A stretch of DNA of 64,000 bases from contig OX422183.1 of assembly GCA_949130485.1 (NCBI GenBank), positions 30,742,316 through 30,806,315 of the forward strand. Direction: 5' to 3'. Origin of the DNA: Agelas oroides. Its lineage: Eukaryota; Porifera; Demospongiae; Agelasida; Agelasidae. The translations under genes were made by a program, and so were the position numbers. Below the pieces are notes generated by a model. It was not told the origin of the DNA. It was given only the letters and a program-made list of their open reading frames with translations, and searched no databases. Below are positions 10,166 to 20,339 of the stretch, piece by piece; position 1 is the first letter of the stretch, and each line of letters starts with the position of its first letter.

Positions 10166-13100
10166 GACGTGCATGTACGTCTTTGCATCATAGCAACCGT
10201 TGCTACGCCCCCATCTTGATAGGCAGAATGGACAGTTCAATGGGACTTGTGTACTAGCGCGCGTCGAACACTCCGCGCTAGCAACGATTCTACGAGTAGC
10301 ATCCCTTTCCTTTCTTGTACAGGTATGTTAACTGTCATGACTAGCTCTCTGCATAGTTGAAGCTAAATGCATGCTCCGTACCTCGAAGCGAGCTCGTAGA
10401 GTAGGCCTCGCCGTACAATTTTCCCCCGAGTTTCATTGCCTATCAATATGGCGGCGCATATACGGAAGTATGCGGAAAATGCAGAAATTGCCTACCCATG
10501 TACCGATGACGTCACATGTGAAATGCAGAGCTGGAAAATTTTCGCCGTTAAAATATTCTCGTCCGGCAGCGTGTAGCGACTACAAGCAGTACTGAAGATG
10601 TTTTGGGTTAGGGTTAAGGTTACGGGATACAGTTTATTCATGAAAAATATTACCTTCCTTTTCTTCGTGCAGGATCCAGGCATGAACAATCAACGAACCA
10701 CATCTCCCTTATAAAACAGGCCTAGATGTTATGCAAAGTCACCCACTGCGCAGGACGCGTTTCGGCCAATACCAGGCCTCATCAGCTGCGCTGGGGTGAC
10801 CGGGAGATGGGGACTGCTATCTCATGCACAGAATGCAGTCAGGTGGCTGGCCTTATTCAAAAGTCGGTAGAGACTCCTCGAAAGCACCGTCTCTTCGTGC
10901 AGCTGTTCTTCGTGCAGCTGTCTTTCGTTCGAAGGTCTTACGTAGCGATTGATCGTCACGTGTTATCGACGTGTGCGTGCGCGCGCGCGCATACAGAGGC
11001 ACTGGAGGTACCGAAGTATTGTTAATAAGGCACAAGGCAAACAGTGCAAGGCAAACAGTGCGTGTTTAAAGGCTGTGTGTGCATAAATGTGCCAAGCCAA
11101 GTAAACTGCATGTTCAGGCTGCGTTAAACAGTAGCTATGGCAATGCATTCAGTAATAATGTTTTTCAGGCACCTCCCGTACTTCTGTAAAGTCCTGGGGT
11201 AGCGATGCACAAAGGTCTTGTAGGTGCTACAGAGTTTTTGGTATACGTATCCCTGTCTAAGTAATCTGGTTGTGAGTAGTTTAGATCTGTAAACAAAATC
11301 TTGGTAATTACAACATATCCTCAAATATCGAACTAACTGTGAAATTACTACTCCGTATGCTGGTTTTGAGGGTATGTTGCTATCCATGTGTGGAAAATTG
11401 ACTATTGAAAAGTTGAAGGCATCCCTCTTATCATACAAGTCTGTGCAAAACTTACCATTCAGGACATTAATGTTAAGATCCAGGTAGGAACAGCTGTCAT
11501 GGCTCTCTGTAGTTTTCTTAAGCTCTAATTCTGGGGGGTAAATTTGGCCTATGCATGCTTGAAAATCAGGGTTGTTAAGTGTAAGCAAGTCATCAATATA
11601 TCTGCAAGTATTACTAAATTTAGCTGCTACAGAGAGGTCAGTCCGGATTAGGGATTTCATAAACTCAAATTCATAGGAGAAAAGAAATAGATCCGCAACT
11701 AATGGAGCACAATCAGTACCCATAGGGATGCCAATTGTTTGTTGGTAGACAGCTGATCCTATCTGGATGTATATGTTATCTATCAAGAAATTGAACATCT
11801 CAACTAACTGGTTCACCGTTAAGTTACGGGTATTAGCTACAGGTCTGGAAGTCCAGTAAGCATAATCTTTTCCTAAGGCCATGTGGGAGGCATCTCTGGT
11901 ATTGTATGCATTTCTAATTAACTCTTCCATGCGTGTTTTGAGCTGACTATGGGGGATGTTAGTATAGAGTGTACTGAAATCAAAGCTATCCAATGCTCTT
12001 GCGTGTCTCAACTTTTCTAGGGTGTTAGTCACTTCAGTGGAGTTGTTAATGACCCAAAAGCAGTTTACCCCGGTTCTTCTTTCTATACCATTGCAATATT
12101 CCTTGTAATGTTTAAGTATCAGCTGGAGACAGTGGGTAAGCAGCTTAGATAAAGGTTTGGTTGTGCAGGAGGCAGAAGCTGCTATAAAGCGATGTCCATA
12201 GGGATTTTTGTGTAGTTTAGGCATCCAGTAAAAACCAGGCAATCTCTTCATGTCTTCTGCTACTTTAACCTTCGTGCTATGCATGTATGCTAAATGTTTT
12301 TGTACAATCTGGTCTACAGAATCCCTACAGTGGACATATGTAGATGCTTTCCCACTCTTTCCAGCTAGTTCGTTTCTAATCACCTCAGTGTAGTATTTCT
12401 TACAGACTATGATTATGTTATTGCTAGCTTTATCTGCAGGTACCAGGACATATTCGTTGTGGAGTTCCCGGAGGGCTGTCCTACACCTAGTGTCTTTCAA
12501 AACTTGTCTTTTTCTTGTTTTATGTCCCCGAGACTTGAGACGTTTGATGTTCTTTTCAATAAGGAGTTTCACCGTGCCCGCCTACTCATTGAGTGTGCAC
12601 GGGTCTACTCCCTCTCTAGAAGCCCACGTATTTCTATAATCGTGTACTCCCTCCATGCACAGTTTCAGACACAGATCCCAGTTGATATTATTTTGCTCTC
12701 TAAAATTAGGGCCTTTTTTAATGAGGTGTCTAAGTTTCCTATTGGTTATGATGCTGAGGTCACCGGTGACCACATGGCCTAAAGGCTGGTAAAGAAAGGC
12801 AGATGAACTGCATTTGCAGGTTGTGCAGTCGTTGCTGGATAGGTTAATGCTCTCTGTAACTTTTTTAAAGTTGAAGACTGAGGGTCCTATAGTCTTGGTA
12901 TATTTGTAAGAAACCGTTGGGGGTTCGTTATGCTCAAAAAACACTGGGATTGTGTCCTTAACTTGCCTGGAACGGAGTATCCCGCTTAAGTTGATCATTT
13001 CGATGCCTTTGTTATGGAATTTTACTTTCAAGAAATGCTTACGGTTATTCTCTTTGGTATGCTGTTTCGGAGGCTGAGGCTGAGGCTGAGAGGAACCTAG

Positions 13101-15062
13101 TCTAAATTTGATCAAATCCTTCAAAATCAGAAGGAGATGAGTAGGAAAGGTATGGAGATGGAGTTGTTCCTCAACGAGTGTCCTGGTATCCCTAAGAGAG
13201 GTATTTCTAAGCCCAAAAATTGCACTAATGTATTTATGTAGAAAACACATGGATTTGTAATCACCAAGTTTGTTTTTAAGCCAATCACGAGGGTTAGTGG
13301 GTTTTTTTGTATTCTTGCGACTGGGTCGTTTTGATTTTCGCTTCCTAGTTTTAGAATGCTTGTTAAAAAACTTCCAGACTATAAGCTCGTCGTTTTGCTT
13401 GGAGATGTTCCCGACACCACGAATGTTGTCATTCAGGCCGTATGGGTATACAGTCTTAAGCTCTCTAATCCAGAACTCTTCTCTTTCTAGACGTTTTGAG
13501 TAAGTACTAGTTTGTTCGTTTGGAGCTACTACAATGCATGCGTTTAACTTTACCGCTAAAAAAAGTTACATAAGCCTGTAACAGCCAACAGCTGTGCTGG
13601 TTGGGTGGGCGGAGCAGGCAATTTGATAGCAGTGCCTGCGGCCGCGGTTAACAGTCCGCGTACGAGTACTGACTTCGGCGTCAGTTATTTCCTGTTGGAA
13701 GAACATCTTTACCGTACATTACACTGTATTCGAATTCTACGAGGACAGATGCAGGGCGGCTCGAAGAGTTTTCGCCGAGACGACTTCCCGTTTTTGATAT
13801 ACGCCTAGATTTAGTCGCTTGGTCGGTCGAAAACCACCTGGGTTTTGGATAGAAACGCGTGTCACTCGCTTCCCCTGGCACACAGCGACGAAGTCGCTCC
13901 GAGCCGCCCTCAAGTAAGTTGAGTATTACCCGTAGGTGTTGAAAAGTTGTACCTGCAATCCTCTCTGAAGACAAAATCTGACGCCGAATTTGCGGCCGAA
14001 AGTCACAAACTTTGTCGTCGCCGCTCGCCTTAATACGTTGTACATAAGAATTAATACTATACTGGTTAAATGGCACTCATAGTTCTGTTATATGTCGCCT
14101 CTATTGCGTGCTGTAACTGGTTCCTGCACGGAGAAAAGGAAGGTAATATTTTCTTATGAATATTAATGAGCAAACTGTATCCCGTAACCTTAATTTAGGG
14201 TGTTGTTAGGGCAACAGCGCATCTGCGCTTATAGTTGTTAGGGTATCCGACCTGAAATATGAAAGTGTGCGCATTGATTCCAAAACAGTGGTTTTTATAA
14301 GAGCCAACCCAGGTAAGAAAGAAACCACAGAAGGATCGGGTTCGAATGTCAATTTTATTCGGAAACAGTGCACTTTTCCGGAAGTGGTAAGTCCCGCAAA
14401 ATGGTACGTGACCAATATCAAGCCATGGGCCTAGTTATCCAAAAAACTTACCCTCACAGACCTAATGTATAACTTACAGCCATGTTTAAAGTAGCCTCGC
14501 TGGCAGTGGTCAGTGGTCTAGGAACGAAATAATTTTACTGGTTACGGCGAACTTTTTGGTCACGTGCCATTTTTCCACTTCCGGAAAAGTGCACCGATCC
14601 CAAAGAAATGACATGCGAACCCAATCCGTCTGTGGTTTCTTTCTTACCTGGGTTGGCTCTTATGAAAACCACTGTTTTGGAACCAATGCGCACACTTTCG
14701 TATTTCAGGTTGGACACCCTATAGTTGTATACAAGTTGACCAATAGGGTTGGAGCTTTGAATAGTACTTCGGCATAGCTCCGGAGCTACGAAAATTAAAC
14801 GCGGATCTGAACCGTCGGGCGACAAAATAACGCGAAAATTGAATTATTTTTACCGCGAAATTTCCCGATCTGCGGTAGTTATTATCAAAGAAGCAGAATA
14901 AAAGTCTTGTTTATTCTTTTTCTCCTTTCTCTACAGCCTCATCCATCATGCTGTACTGCAATATTTGACCCATCAAGACCAGGGGAACTTGGTCCATGCA
15001 ACTTTGTCTCAGATATTGACACATGCCACCATACCTCTGGCTGCCAGTGGATTTGTCACTAG
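9931..15062 (+). CDS. SCRP4: secreted Cys-rich peptide with 4.9-kb intron
   Basis: Exon 1 is 9931-10005, encoding MQGLLKLVFVCGILLAAAAD plus TQALA, donor GTAAGT. Exon 2 is 14937-15062 after CTCTACAG and ends TAG at 15060. The frame joins in phase 0 to give 66 residues. The mature part begins PHPSCC and ends QWICH; it has only 14 residues between the CC pair and the third cysteine (16 in SCRP1-3) and lacks the Pro before the final His, but keeps x8, x5 and x3. The intron is 4931 bp because about 4.7 kb (10165-14875) is inserted at a point where SCRP2 has continuous sequence. Whether such a long, transposon-filled intron is still spliced out is open; both exons remain intact. Confidence 0.72.
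10600..10690. repeat. Inverted repeat flanking the Penelope-like element, left arm
   Basis: About 90 bp, including GGTTACGGGATACAGTTT and AATATTACCTTCCTTTTCT, recur in inverted orientation at 14119-14207 (GGAAGGTAATATT and CTGTATCCCGTAACC). The two arms bracket the ribozyme and the RT frame. Confidence 0.8.
10738..10800 (-). ncRNA. Hammerhead ribozyme, type I
   Basis: Read on the minus strand, all core parts are present. CUGAUGA is at 10785-10779. Stem II is GGCC/GGCC (10778-10775 and 10767-10764) with a 7-nt loop. GAAA is at 10763-10760. A minimal stem III CGCG is followed by the cleavage triplet GUC (10756-10754). Stem I pairs GCGCAG (10791-10786) with CUGCGC (10753-10748) and extends outward through GUCACCC/GGGUGAC with small bulges. 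Type I hammerheads with tiny stem III are known from Penelope-like elements, and this one lies 3' of the Penelope-like frame on the same strand. It should self-cleave the element RNA, possibly as a dimer. It looks intact by sequence; activity is not shown. Confidence 0.88.
11124..13560 (-). CDS. Penelope-like element: reverse transcriptase ORF with one in-frame stop
   Basis: On the minus strand an open frame runs from about 13558 to 12585, meets one TAG at 12584-12582, and continues in the same frame to 11124, about 810 codons in all. In order: the end of a GIY-YIG-like region (REEFWIRELKTVYPYGLND near 13490-13430), a Lys/Arg-rich linker, a CTTCKC zinc-binding-like motif followed by GHVVTGDLSIITN (about 12825-12740), then a Penelope-type RT with YVLVPADKASNNIII, FDFSTLYTNIP, GIPMGTDCAPL and the catalytic YIDDLL. 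Nothing GIY-YIG-like follows the RT, so the endonuclease appears to sit at the N-terminus, as in permuted ('Naiad'-type) elements; its 5' part is missing or broken. Apart from the TAG the frame is clean, which suggests a young insertion. Confidence 0.85.
14119..14207. repeat. Inverted repeat flanking the Penelope-like element, right arm
   Basis: This is the inverted partner of 10600-10690. Penelope-like elements usually have direct pseudo-LTRs. The inverted arrangement therefore suggests either two insertions in opposite orientation or a host repeat into which the element jumped. Confidence 0.8.
14240..14720. mobile_element. Foldback element, about 165-bp arms
   Basis: Left arm 14240-14413 (CCTGAAATATGAAAGTGTGC, CCAAAACAGTGG, AGAGCCAACCCAGGTAAGAA, CACTTTTCCGGAAGTGG) is repeated in inverse at 14558-14720 with scattered changes around a 140-bp loop. 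There is no coding content. It sits between the Penelope-like element and SCRP4 exon 2. Confidence 0.8.
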
Positions 15063-15315
15063 GCTATTCACAACGATCAGCTAGAGGAAGAATACTGATA
15101 GATAAATGGACTTGGCAATTTTGTCTGTATAATTGGAGATATTACTAGCTTATACTGTTGGTATTGACATCCAATAATGCATTTATCATTAAGTTTATTT
15201 AGAACCCTTGTTGTAGTGGTTAGCTAGCTAGAACTTTGAAGATTTTCCTAAGATTAACTGCATGCAGCGCCAAGTGAGGAGAATGGTTAAGTATATAATG
15301 CATCTTCTCAATGTT

Positions 15316-15600
15316 AAGGAAGGACAACCTTGAATCACAAATTGGCTTGATTCTGACTTATGAATTAATGAGGTCACATGACCATGATGGCACTATCGGC
15401 TTTTTAAAAATTTCCCATGGCAGCAACCGGAACCAACAAGTGGGCACATCCCTTTGATGTGGTGTGCACACCTTTGTAGTGGCCTGGCGCCACTTTCATG
15501 TGGCTGGGTAGAACTTTGAAGAAATTCTCCAACACTTAAAAGAAAAAAAACACTACAAATTGTTCAATGTGATGCTTGGCTATTTGTGTATGTAAAGCTT
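15316..15600. repeat. Old partial copy of TTAA-flanked repeat family
   Basis: GGAAGGACAACCTTGAATCA right after TTAA, then CATGGCAGCAACCGGAACCAACAA and GAACTTTGAAGAAATTCTCC, match the family whose full copy is at 44467-45419. The same old copy in SCRP unit 2 is at 3101-3360. The right end is missing. Confidence 0.65.
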
Positions 15601-15667
15601 GCTTTAATAAGTGTGTGGTCTACAGCTATCGGCTCCTTCCTGGACATCCTTAGCAGTTTCCATGGGA

Positions 15668-15714
15668 TTAGCATGGTATTAGCATGGTATTAGCATGGTA
15701 TTAGCATGGTATTA
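15668..15714. repeat. 11-bp tandem repeat
   Basis: About four copies of TTAGCATGGTA lie in the SCRP4 3' flank; the SCRP2 flank lacks them. Confidence 0.9.
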
Positions 15715-16027
15715 CCATTATATTGGAGGTCAAGAGGGGAGGTTAGTGTTGATCTGTTAGTGTGTTGACATGAGTGACATAAACACAGTGACTCTTTGCC
15801 CCATGTCTGCTACTGCCTCTTCCGGAGTGTACCACCCATTTGACCATCATGGCCATTATTATCTGAAATATTTCCAAATTATCTGCAATGTCATCCAACA
15901 CACACTAGTACACAGTACAGTAGCAAACCTTATACACATTATTGAGGAATCATGTACTAACTAATATACAGGATCAACATAGCTACTGTATCTTAAAAGA
16001 CAAACACATGTTTATTAGCGTTTGTGC

Positions 16028-16073
16028 TAGCCCCGTTCCTAGGCCCATTCAAATGAGCCTGGGAATGGGGCTA
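16028..16073. mobile_element. Short palindromic element, TAGCCCCGTTCC family
   Basis: TAGCCCCGTTCCTAGGCCC and GCCTGGGAATGGGGCTA form a 46-bp hairpin. The paralogous SCRP2 flank (about 3558-3580, ATTAGCTATTGTGCTACTAC) lacks it and shows the target once; here TTTGTGC and TATTGTGC flank the insert. Confidence 0.75.
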
Positions 16074-16292
16074 CTATTGTGCTACTACAACTTAAATCAG
16101 GTATGGGCTACATCAGCTATAGATCACTCCATCCAGGCTGGGTACACATGGTTTATTGCTGAGGAAAGAGCCCTTTAGGAGCTACATAATAGAAATCATC
16201 AGCCTCTATACCAGTTCTCCTAGTAATTCATCGGATGAAAATCCTATTAGCTATATATAAGGTATACAATACGACAACAGCTACTCTAGAGC

Positions 16293-16843
16293 ATAGGCGT
16301 AGGAAGCAAATTTGAAGTGTAGAGGCCATGCTGTACCGCGCGAAGCGCGGCGGGAAAATAGTTGAATAGTTTTGCCGCGCGTAACGCGGCGGCGAATTTT
16401 TTCAAAATGCGCACCTTTAGACTGCAAAAATAAAGCCTTTTTTCAAGGGTATAAGCCTTCAGACCTTCCCAACCGTCCAGTAAAATATTTGGAAAACAGT
16501 AAGATTATACGTACTGACTTCCTCGTTGTTCCCACGTTCCCAGGAGACCCCCCAGCTTTCGTCGCTTGTAGTAGTCTGTGTGAAAATGTGCATTAGCCTC
16601 GTACCAAGCCATCTCACGGCCAAGATTTTGATTGCTTTATAGTGTACTTTAAGCGGAAATGTACGCATGTAACTGCATATGAGACTGGTGCAACGAAGAG
16701 GCTGCTTGAGCTTGGGCTCGTTCCCAGAGGCTATATATATAGCTTTAGCTATTAGTAACTTATAGCAGGTTATGAATATTTAATTTGCGGCCTAAAAAGT
16801 GTAGCGGCCAAAGCCGCTACGGCCGCTACGGTTCCTACGCCAC
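16293..16843. mobile_element. 550-bp element with GGCGTAGGAA terminal repeats
   Basis: The left end ATAGGCGTAGGAAGC and the right end GGTTCCTACGCCACT are inverted repeats. The interior is GC-rich near both ends (CGCGCGAAGCGCGGCGGG; GCCGCTACGGCCGCTACGG) and has no supported ORF. It is the first of several insertions (16210-20340) that split the SCRP4 3' flank. Confidence 0.6.
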
Positions 16844-16849
16844 TGTAGA

Positions 16850-17960
16850 GGGATAATAGCTAGATGCACACCAAAACAAAATAGTGACATAGTCCTAAAC
16901 ATGGTATTTATAGTAGCCATGTGGACACAAAATAGATGTATGCACGGACATAAAGCATTGACAGCCCAAGTTCGTGCAGCACATGCACACCACTCGTGCC
17001 CAGGCTAACTCCAGTTCCTGCAGCCTTTATCAGTAACACAGTCATTAGCAACATACTGCTTAAATCAGTCTGTCTGATTTAGGTATGATGCAATTTTCTT
17101 CTGGTGAGGGATCCAGGCAGGAACAATGCACCAGACCCAAATTGGTGCCAGACAATATCTTTTTGCACTGTAGTGAGTAGCTCACCAAGATAGTTGATTT
17201 CATGATATCATGTACTGATCATCACTTTTGAAGGCCTAAACATAAACCACTAATACTCCATTAGCTACATGTGCTTTAAGTAGATGCTTTAACCTTTTGT
17301 ATATATCACTACTGCATAATTACTCACTCCAACATCATTTAACACTAACATAGCCAATGCTACACCAATTTCTCTATTGCTGACTTTGATTGAGCCAACA
17401 GGCAAAATGGGTGTTAGAAAAGTCATATCATGGCGTACGGTAGTACGCCATATGTAGGGATGACCCCGAAAAAAAATGGCGGCCACATTCAAAGTGCACA
17501 AATGACACGCTCGAAATGTCCGCGTTAGATAAGTCAACGGCCTCCATGAGCCATATCAGACATTATCGAGTGCTTCCATGGGCAACAGGATCGTTAAATT
17601 TGCTGGAAAGCATCGCTAAGTATACCTGACATCAAGTCGCTAAAAAAGGCAAATCGTCTATCTTCTGACTTCTTTTTCTCACCACGATAGCACGACAACG
17701 GCTGGAGCTTTTACAACGATTCAAACGCAAAACAACAGGACAAATCACTAGGTATTGTACCTGCCACTTATCGGTCTAAAAGAAAGAACTCAAACTTGTC
17801 GGCCATTCTCAGGTAATCTCACACTTACGCTAGCTGCTACACGCCATTTTGCTCGAATTAAATATTACTCATAATTACGTCACCAGGGTTCAACTGAGCA
17901 CGTGGTTCAGTACTTCGTAGTACAGAGGTGAGAATTGAGTGTTGGAGTTTGCAAATCTGA
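16850..17960. other. Gene-free stretch inside the SCRP4 flank insertion
   Basis: I see no supported gene. A GTAGGGATG motif occurs at 17454 and several CpG-rich patches are present, but no paired terminal repeat was found by eye. Confidence 0.4.
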
Positions 17961-17978
17961 TTTCGTGGATCAGTTGAC

Positions 17979-18587
17979 GTGGTTGTGCTGCACTTTACAT
18001 CGAACGCAATATGCATAATGTCCGCAAGAAACGAGCGCAGGACAAGCAGAACTACCTGCGAAACAAAGGGGAAAAAAAGGCAAGCGTCCTCCTATGCCTG
18101 TTATTGGAAGGACCCTGAGACGAAAAGGGCGTCCTCCCATGCCTGTTATTGGAAGGACCCTGAGACGAAAAGGGCGTCCTCCCATGCCTGTTATTGGAAG
18201 GACCCTGAGACGAAAAGGGCGTCCTCCCATGCCTGTTATTGGAAGGACCCTGAGACGAAAAGGGCGTCCTCCCATGCCTGTTATTGGAAGGACCCTGAGA
18301 CGAAAAGGGCGTCCTCCCATGCCTGTTATTGGAAGGACCCTGAGACGAAAAGGGCGTCCTCCCATACCCGTTATTGGGAGGACCCTGAGAAAGGAAGGGC
18401 AGCTTCCCGCATATCCTCCCATACCCGCTATTGGGAGGACCCTGAGAAAGGAAGGGCAGCTTCCCGCATATCCTCCCATAGTAGTTATTGGAGGAACCCT
18501 GACAAAAAAAGGGCAGCAGCTCGTATGACTAATTTGAAGGCTGCAAAAGCCAAGCTCAAGTGGTATAGACGGTACTATGCCAGCTAG
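17979..18587 (+). CDS. Basic protein with nine YWxxP repeats (fragment?)
   Basis: A 202-codon frame contains six units of YWKDPETKRASSHAC (15 residues, 45 bp), two of YWEDPEKGRAASRISSHTR (19 residues) and a final YWRNPDKKRAAARM, ending WYRRYYAS. The first ATG in the basic part is 18018 (MSARNERRTSRTT). Arg/Lys-rich repeats with aromatic-D/N-P spacing occur at the N-termini of some large transposon-encoded proteins in sponges and cnidarians; that is my recollection of the type, not a match. A run of seven A at 18072-18078 separates a second frame (MHNVRKKRAQDKQNY) that also looks basic, so an indel there is possible. All three frames stay open because the unit length is a multiple of three. 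The uniform repeats suggest recent expansion. Confidence 0.45.
   Translation: MVVLHFTSNAICIMSARNERRTSRTTCETKGKKRQASSYACYWKDPETKRASSHACYWKDPETKRASSHACYWKDPETKRASSHACYWKDPETKRASSHACYWKDPETKRASSHACYWKDPETKRASSHTRYWEDPEKGRAASRISSHTRYWEDPEKGRAASRISSHSSYWRNPDKKRAAARMTNLKAAKAKLKWYRRYYAS
18085..18520. repeat. 45/57-bp minisatellite
   Basis: Six near-identical 45-bp units (TGTTATTGGAAGGACCCTGA and following) are followed by two 57-bp variants and one diverged unit. They underlie the YWxxP repeats described for 17979-18587. Confidence 0.95.
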
Positions 18588-18599
18588 TGTTTTAACCAT

Positions 18600-19360
18600 C
18601 AAGTACTTCATATGACTTAGAACACTAGCCACTGATATTCAATTTCAAGTTTTATTGTCAACTTTCACATTTCAAATTTGCTTGTTATAGTCATTTACAT
18701 GCATATAGTACACATACAATGTTTACTGCGAGTTGATGGTAGCACTTTGGCTGGTGTCTTCTTAACATCCTCCTTTTGTGTTGTCCCTGAGTCTTCATAT
18801 TCCTCCAACGAAGCAAGTGGCAGCCTATTGGTAGCTTGGTATACTCAAACTCTAGTAGCACCGAGTCAACAGTGCATGGCTTCATTCCAAACTTCTGCAC
18901 TAGAGGTGGCCACAGAACTGGCGGTTGTTCAGCTCCACAGACCCCTATGCGTTCGTTTCAAACCCATTTAGACTATAGCCACTCACCATGCATCAAACAG
19001 TTCTGTAATGGGGTCTTACGACTCAATACTCTGGTGACAGTCTATGGAGGGTTTTTCGGTGAACCCATTAGTAGTCCACGTGAAATGAGCACAGGATTTA
19101 TAAGCTTGCATGCAAAGCCTTATTAAACTCATCTGCTTTTCACTTGGTTTTTATGAGGCTTTGCTTGGACTGTACTTCTAAACCCCCCGAAGTTTGATGT
19201 TTGGATTGACGATTTCACTTCAAAGCGTTTGAATTTATGACAATTCTTAGCTCTTTCTACTATCATACTGTACACACCATGCATCTTCCCCTCGGCCTAC
19301 CCTCCCATGTCACTTCTCTCTTACCATTCCTAAAAAGCAATACAAAAAAAAAAAAAAGAG
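18600..19360. other. Unassigned stretch
   Basis: No gene can be supported. The minus strand 18900-18691 has an open frame (FEYTKLPIGCHLLRWRN) without start or splice context. The segment at 19190-19226 is inverted at 19782-19819 (TTTGATGTTTGGATT), hinting at another inverted-repeat element around the region. Confidence 0.3.
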
Positions 19361-19367
19361 CAGGAAC

Positions 19368-20186
19368 AAGTCACAAAAAAGTTTTCTGAATGAAAACAAG
19401 TGCATGTAGGGATGGAACCCTCAAAAACCAACCAAACTAGATGGGAATGACACCACAACAATTTCACACCATCCCTACATCTTGTGCCATTTTGCCAACT
19501 ATGCACACCAGTAAACTCTCTAGCCTATTCACACCCACTAAATGAATACTAGCTGTAGTTAGCGCTGCTCATTCCACAGCCTTTTACATAAAGACAATCC
19601 ATATCTGCCATGTTCAGCAGCAATAAAATTTCACAACATAACTTACTCCAACAGACCCAGCTCATGCACTCGACAGTTTCTGCATTCAAGACTAGTCTCA
19701 CAAGCCAGACCCTTTCCGTTCCACAGTGCAGATCGCTTTCAGTATCGGCACGCAGAGGAAGGCACTAAGAATCGTCATAAATGCTTTGAAGTGAAATTGT
19801 AAATCCAAACATCAAACTTCTTCCCTCTGTGTGCCGCATACTGAAAGCGATCGGTGCTGCGCAGAAAGGGTCTGGCTTGCAAGACTAATTCAAGACAGAC
19901 CATACCTGCCATTCTCAGCATAGCAACTACATCACAGCCACCCACAACATAACTCACCCCCCATGCACATCAACATGCACTCCATACCCAGCACTACCCA
20001 TCCCACTGCCTTCCACAACCCTCCTATGAACACAACTAACAAACACAAAGCATAGTTGGCAAAATGGCACAAGATGTAGGGATGGTGTGAAATTGTTGTG
20101 GTGTCATTCCCATCTAGTTTGGTTGGTTTTTGAGGGTTCCATCCCTACATGCACTTGTTTTCATTCAGAAAACTTTTTTGTGACTT
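19368..20186. mobile_element. Inverted-repeat element, 137-bp arms, with nested TGTAGGGATGG hairpins
   Basis: Arms 19368-19504 and 20050-20186 are near-perfect inverted copies (GTCACAAAAAAGTTTTCTG outermost, GTGCCATTTTGCCAACTATG innermost). Each arm itself holds a complete small element bounded by TGTAGGGATGG and CCATCCCTACA. The loop carries a second palindrome (19692-19887). Confidence 0.85.
19692..19887. mobile_element. Palindromic element, CAAGCCAGACCC ends
   Basis: CTAGTCTCACAAGCCAGACC at the left is inverted at the right (GGGTCTGGCTTGCAAGACTA). The inner arms carry GATCGCTTTCAGTA and TACTGAAAGCGATC. A lone end of the same type occurs near 23658. Confidence 0.7.
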
Positions 20187-20339
20187 TATGATATAAACAT
20201 AGCTACACTAGCTATGTGGAAGTATAGCAGCTTGCATATAAAATGACCATGGTTCATTTTTAGTTCACAACTGATCAATAAATTATACTAATTTATGGAA
20301 TTTCGCTGTCTTGGTGAGCTAATTGCACCAGAGCTAAGT

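Larger units (their letters stand above)
10165..14875. mobile_element. Composite insertion in SCRP4 intron
   Basis: Alignment of the SCRP4 intron with the SCRP2 intron breaks at about 10165 (after the GAATTTTATTTGGAT region) and resumes at about 14876 with TATTATCAAAGAAGCAGA. Between these points lie a Penelope-like element, a hammerhead ribozyme, inverted repeats (10600-10690 against 14119-14207) and a foldback at 14240-14720. The interval is richer in CpG than its surroundings. It may be one element or a stack of nested insertions. Confidence 0.75.

Noticed and set aside
10448-10585. Short plus-strand frame starting MAAHIRKYAENAEIAYPC
   Set aside because: The ATGGCGGC start is attractive, but the frame is 45 codons inside the transposon stack, with no neighbour exon or domain.
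13681-14076. 131-codon minus-strand frame upstream of the Penelope-like ORF
   Set aside because: Arg/Ser-rich without recognisable motifs; it lacks GIY-YIG residues and is not colinear with the RT frame.
18094-18528. Alternative frames across the 45-bp repeat (PVIGRTLRRKG and the minus strand)
   Set aside because: All frames stay open because the unit is a multiple of three; only the YWKDP frame has a plausible start and a non-repeat tail.
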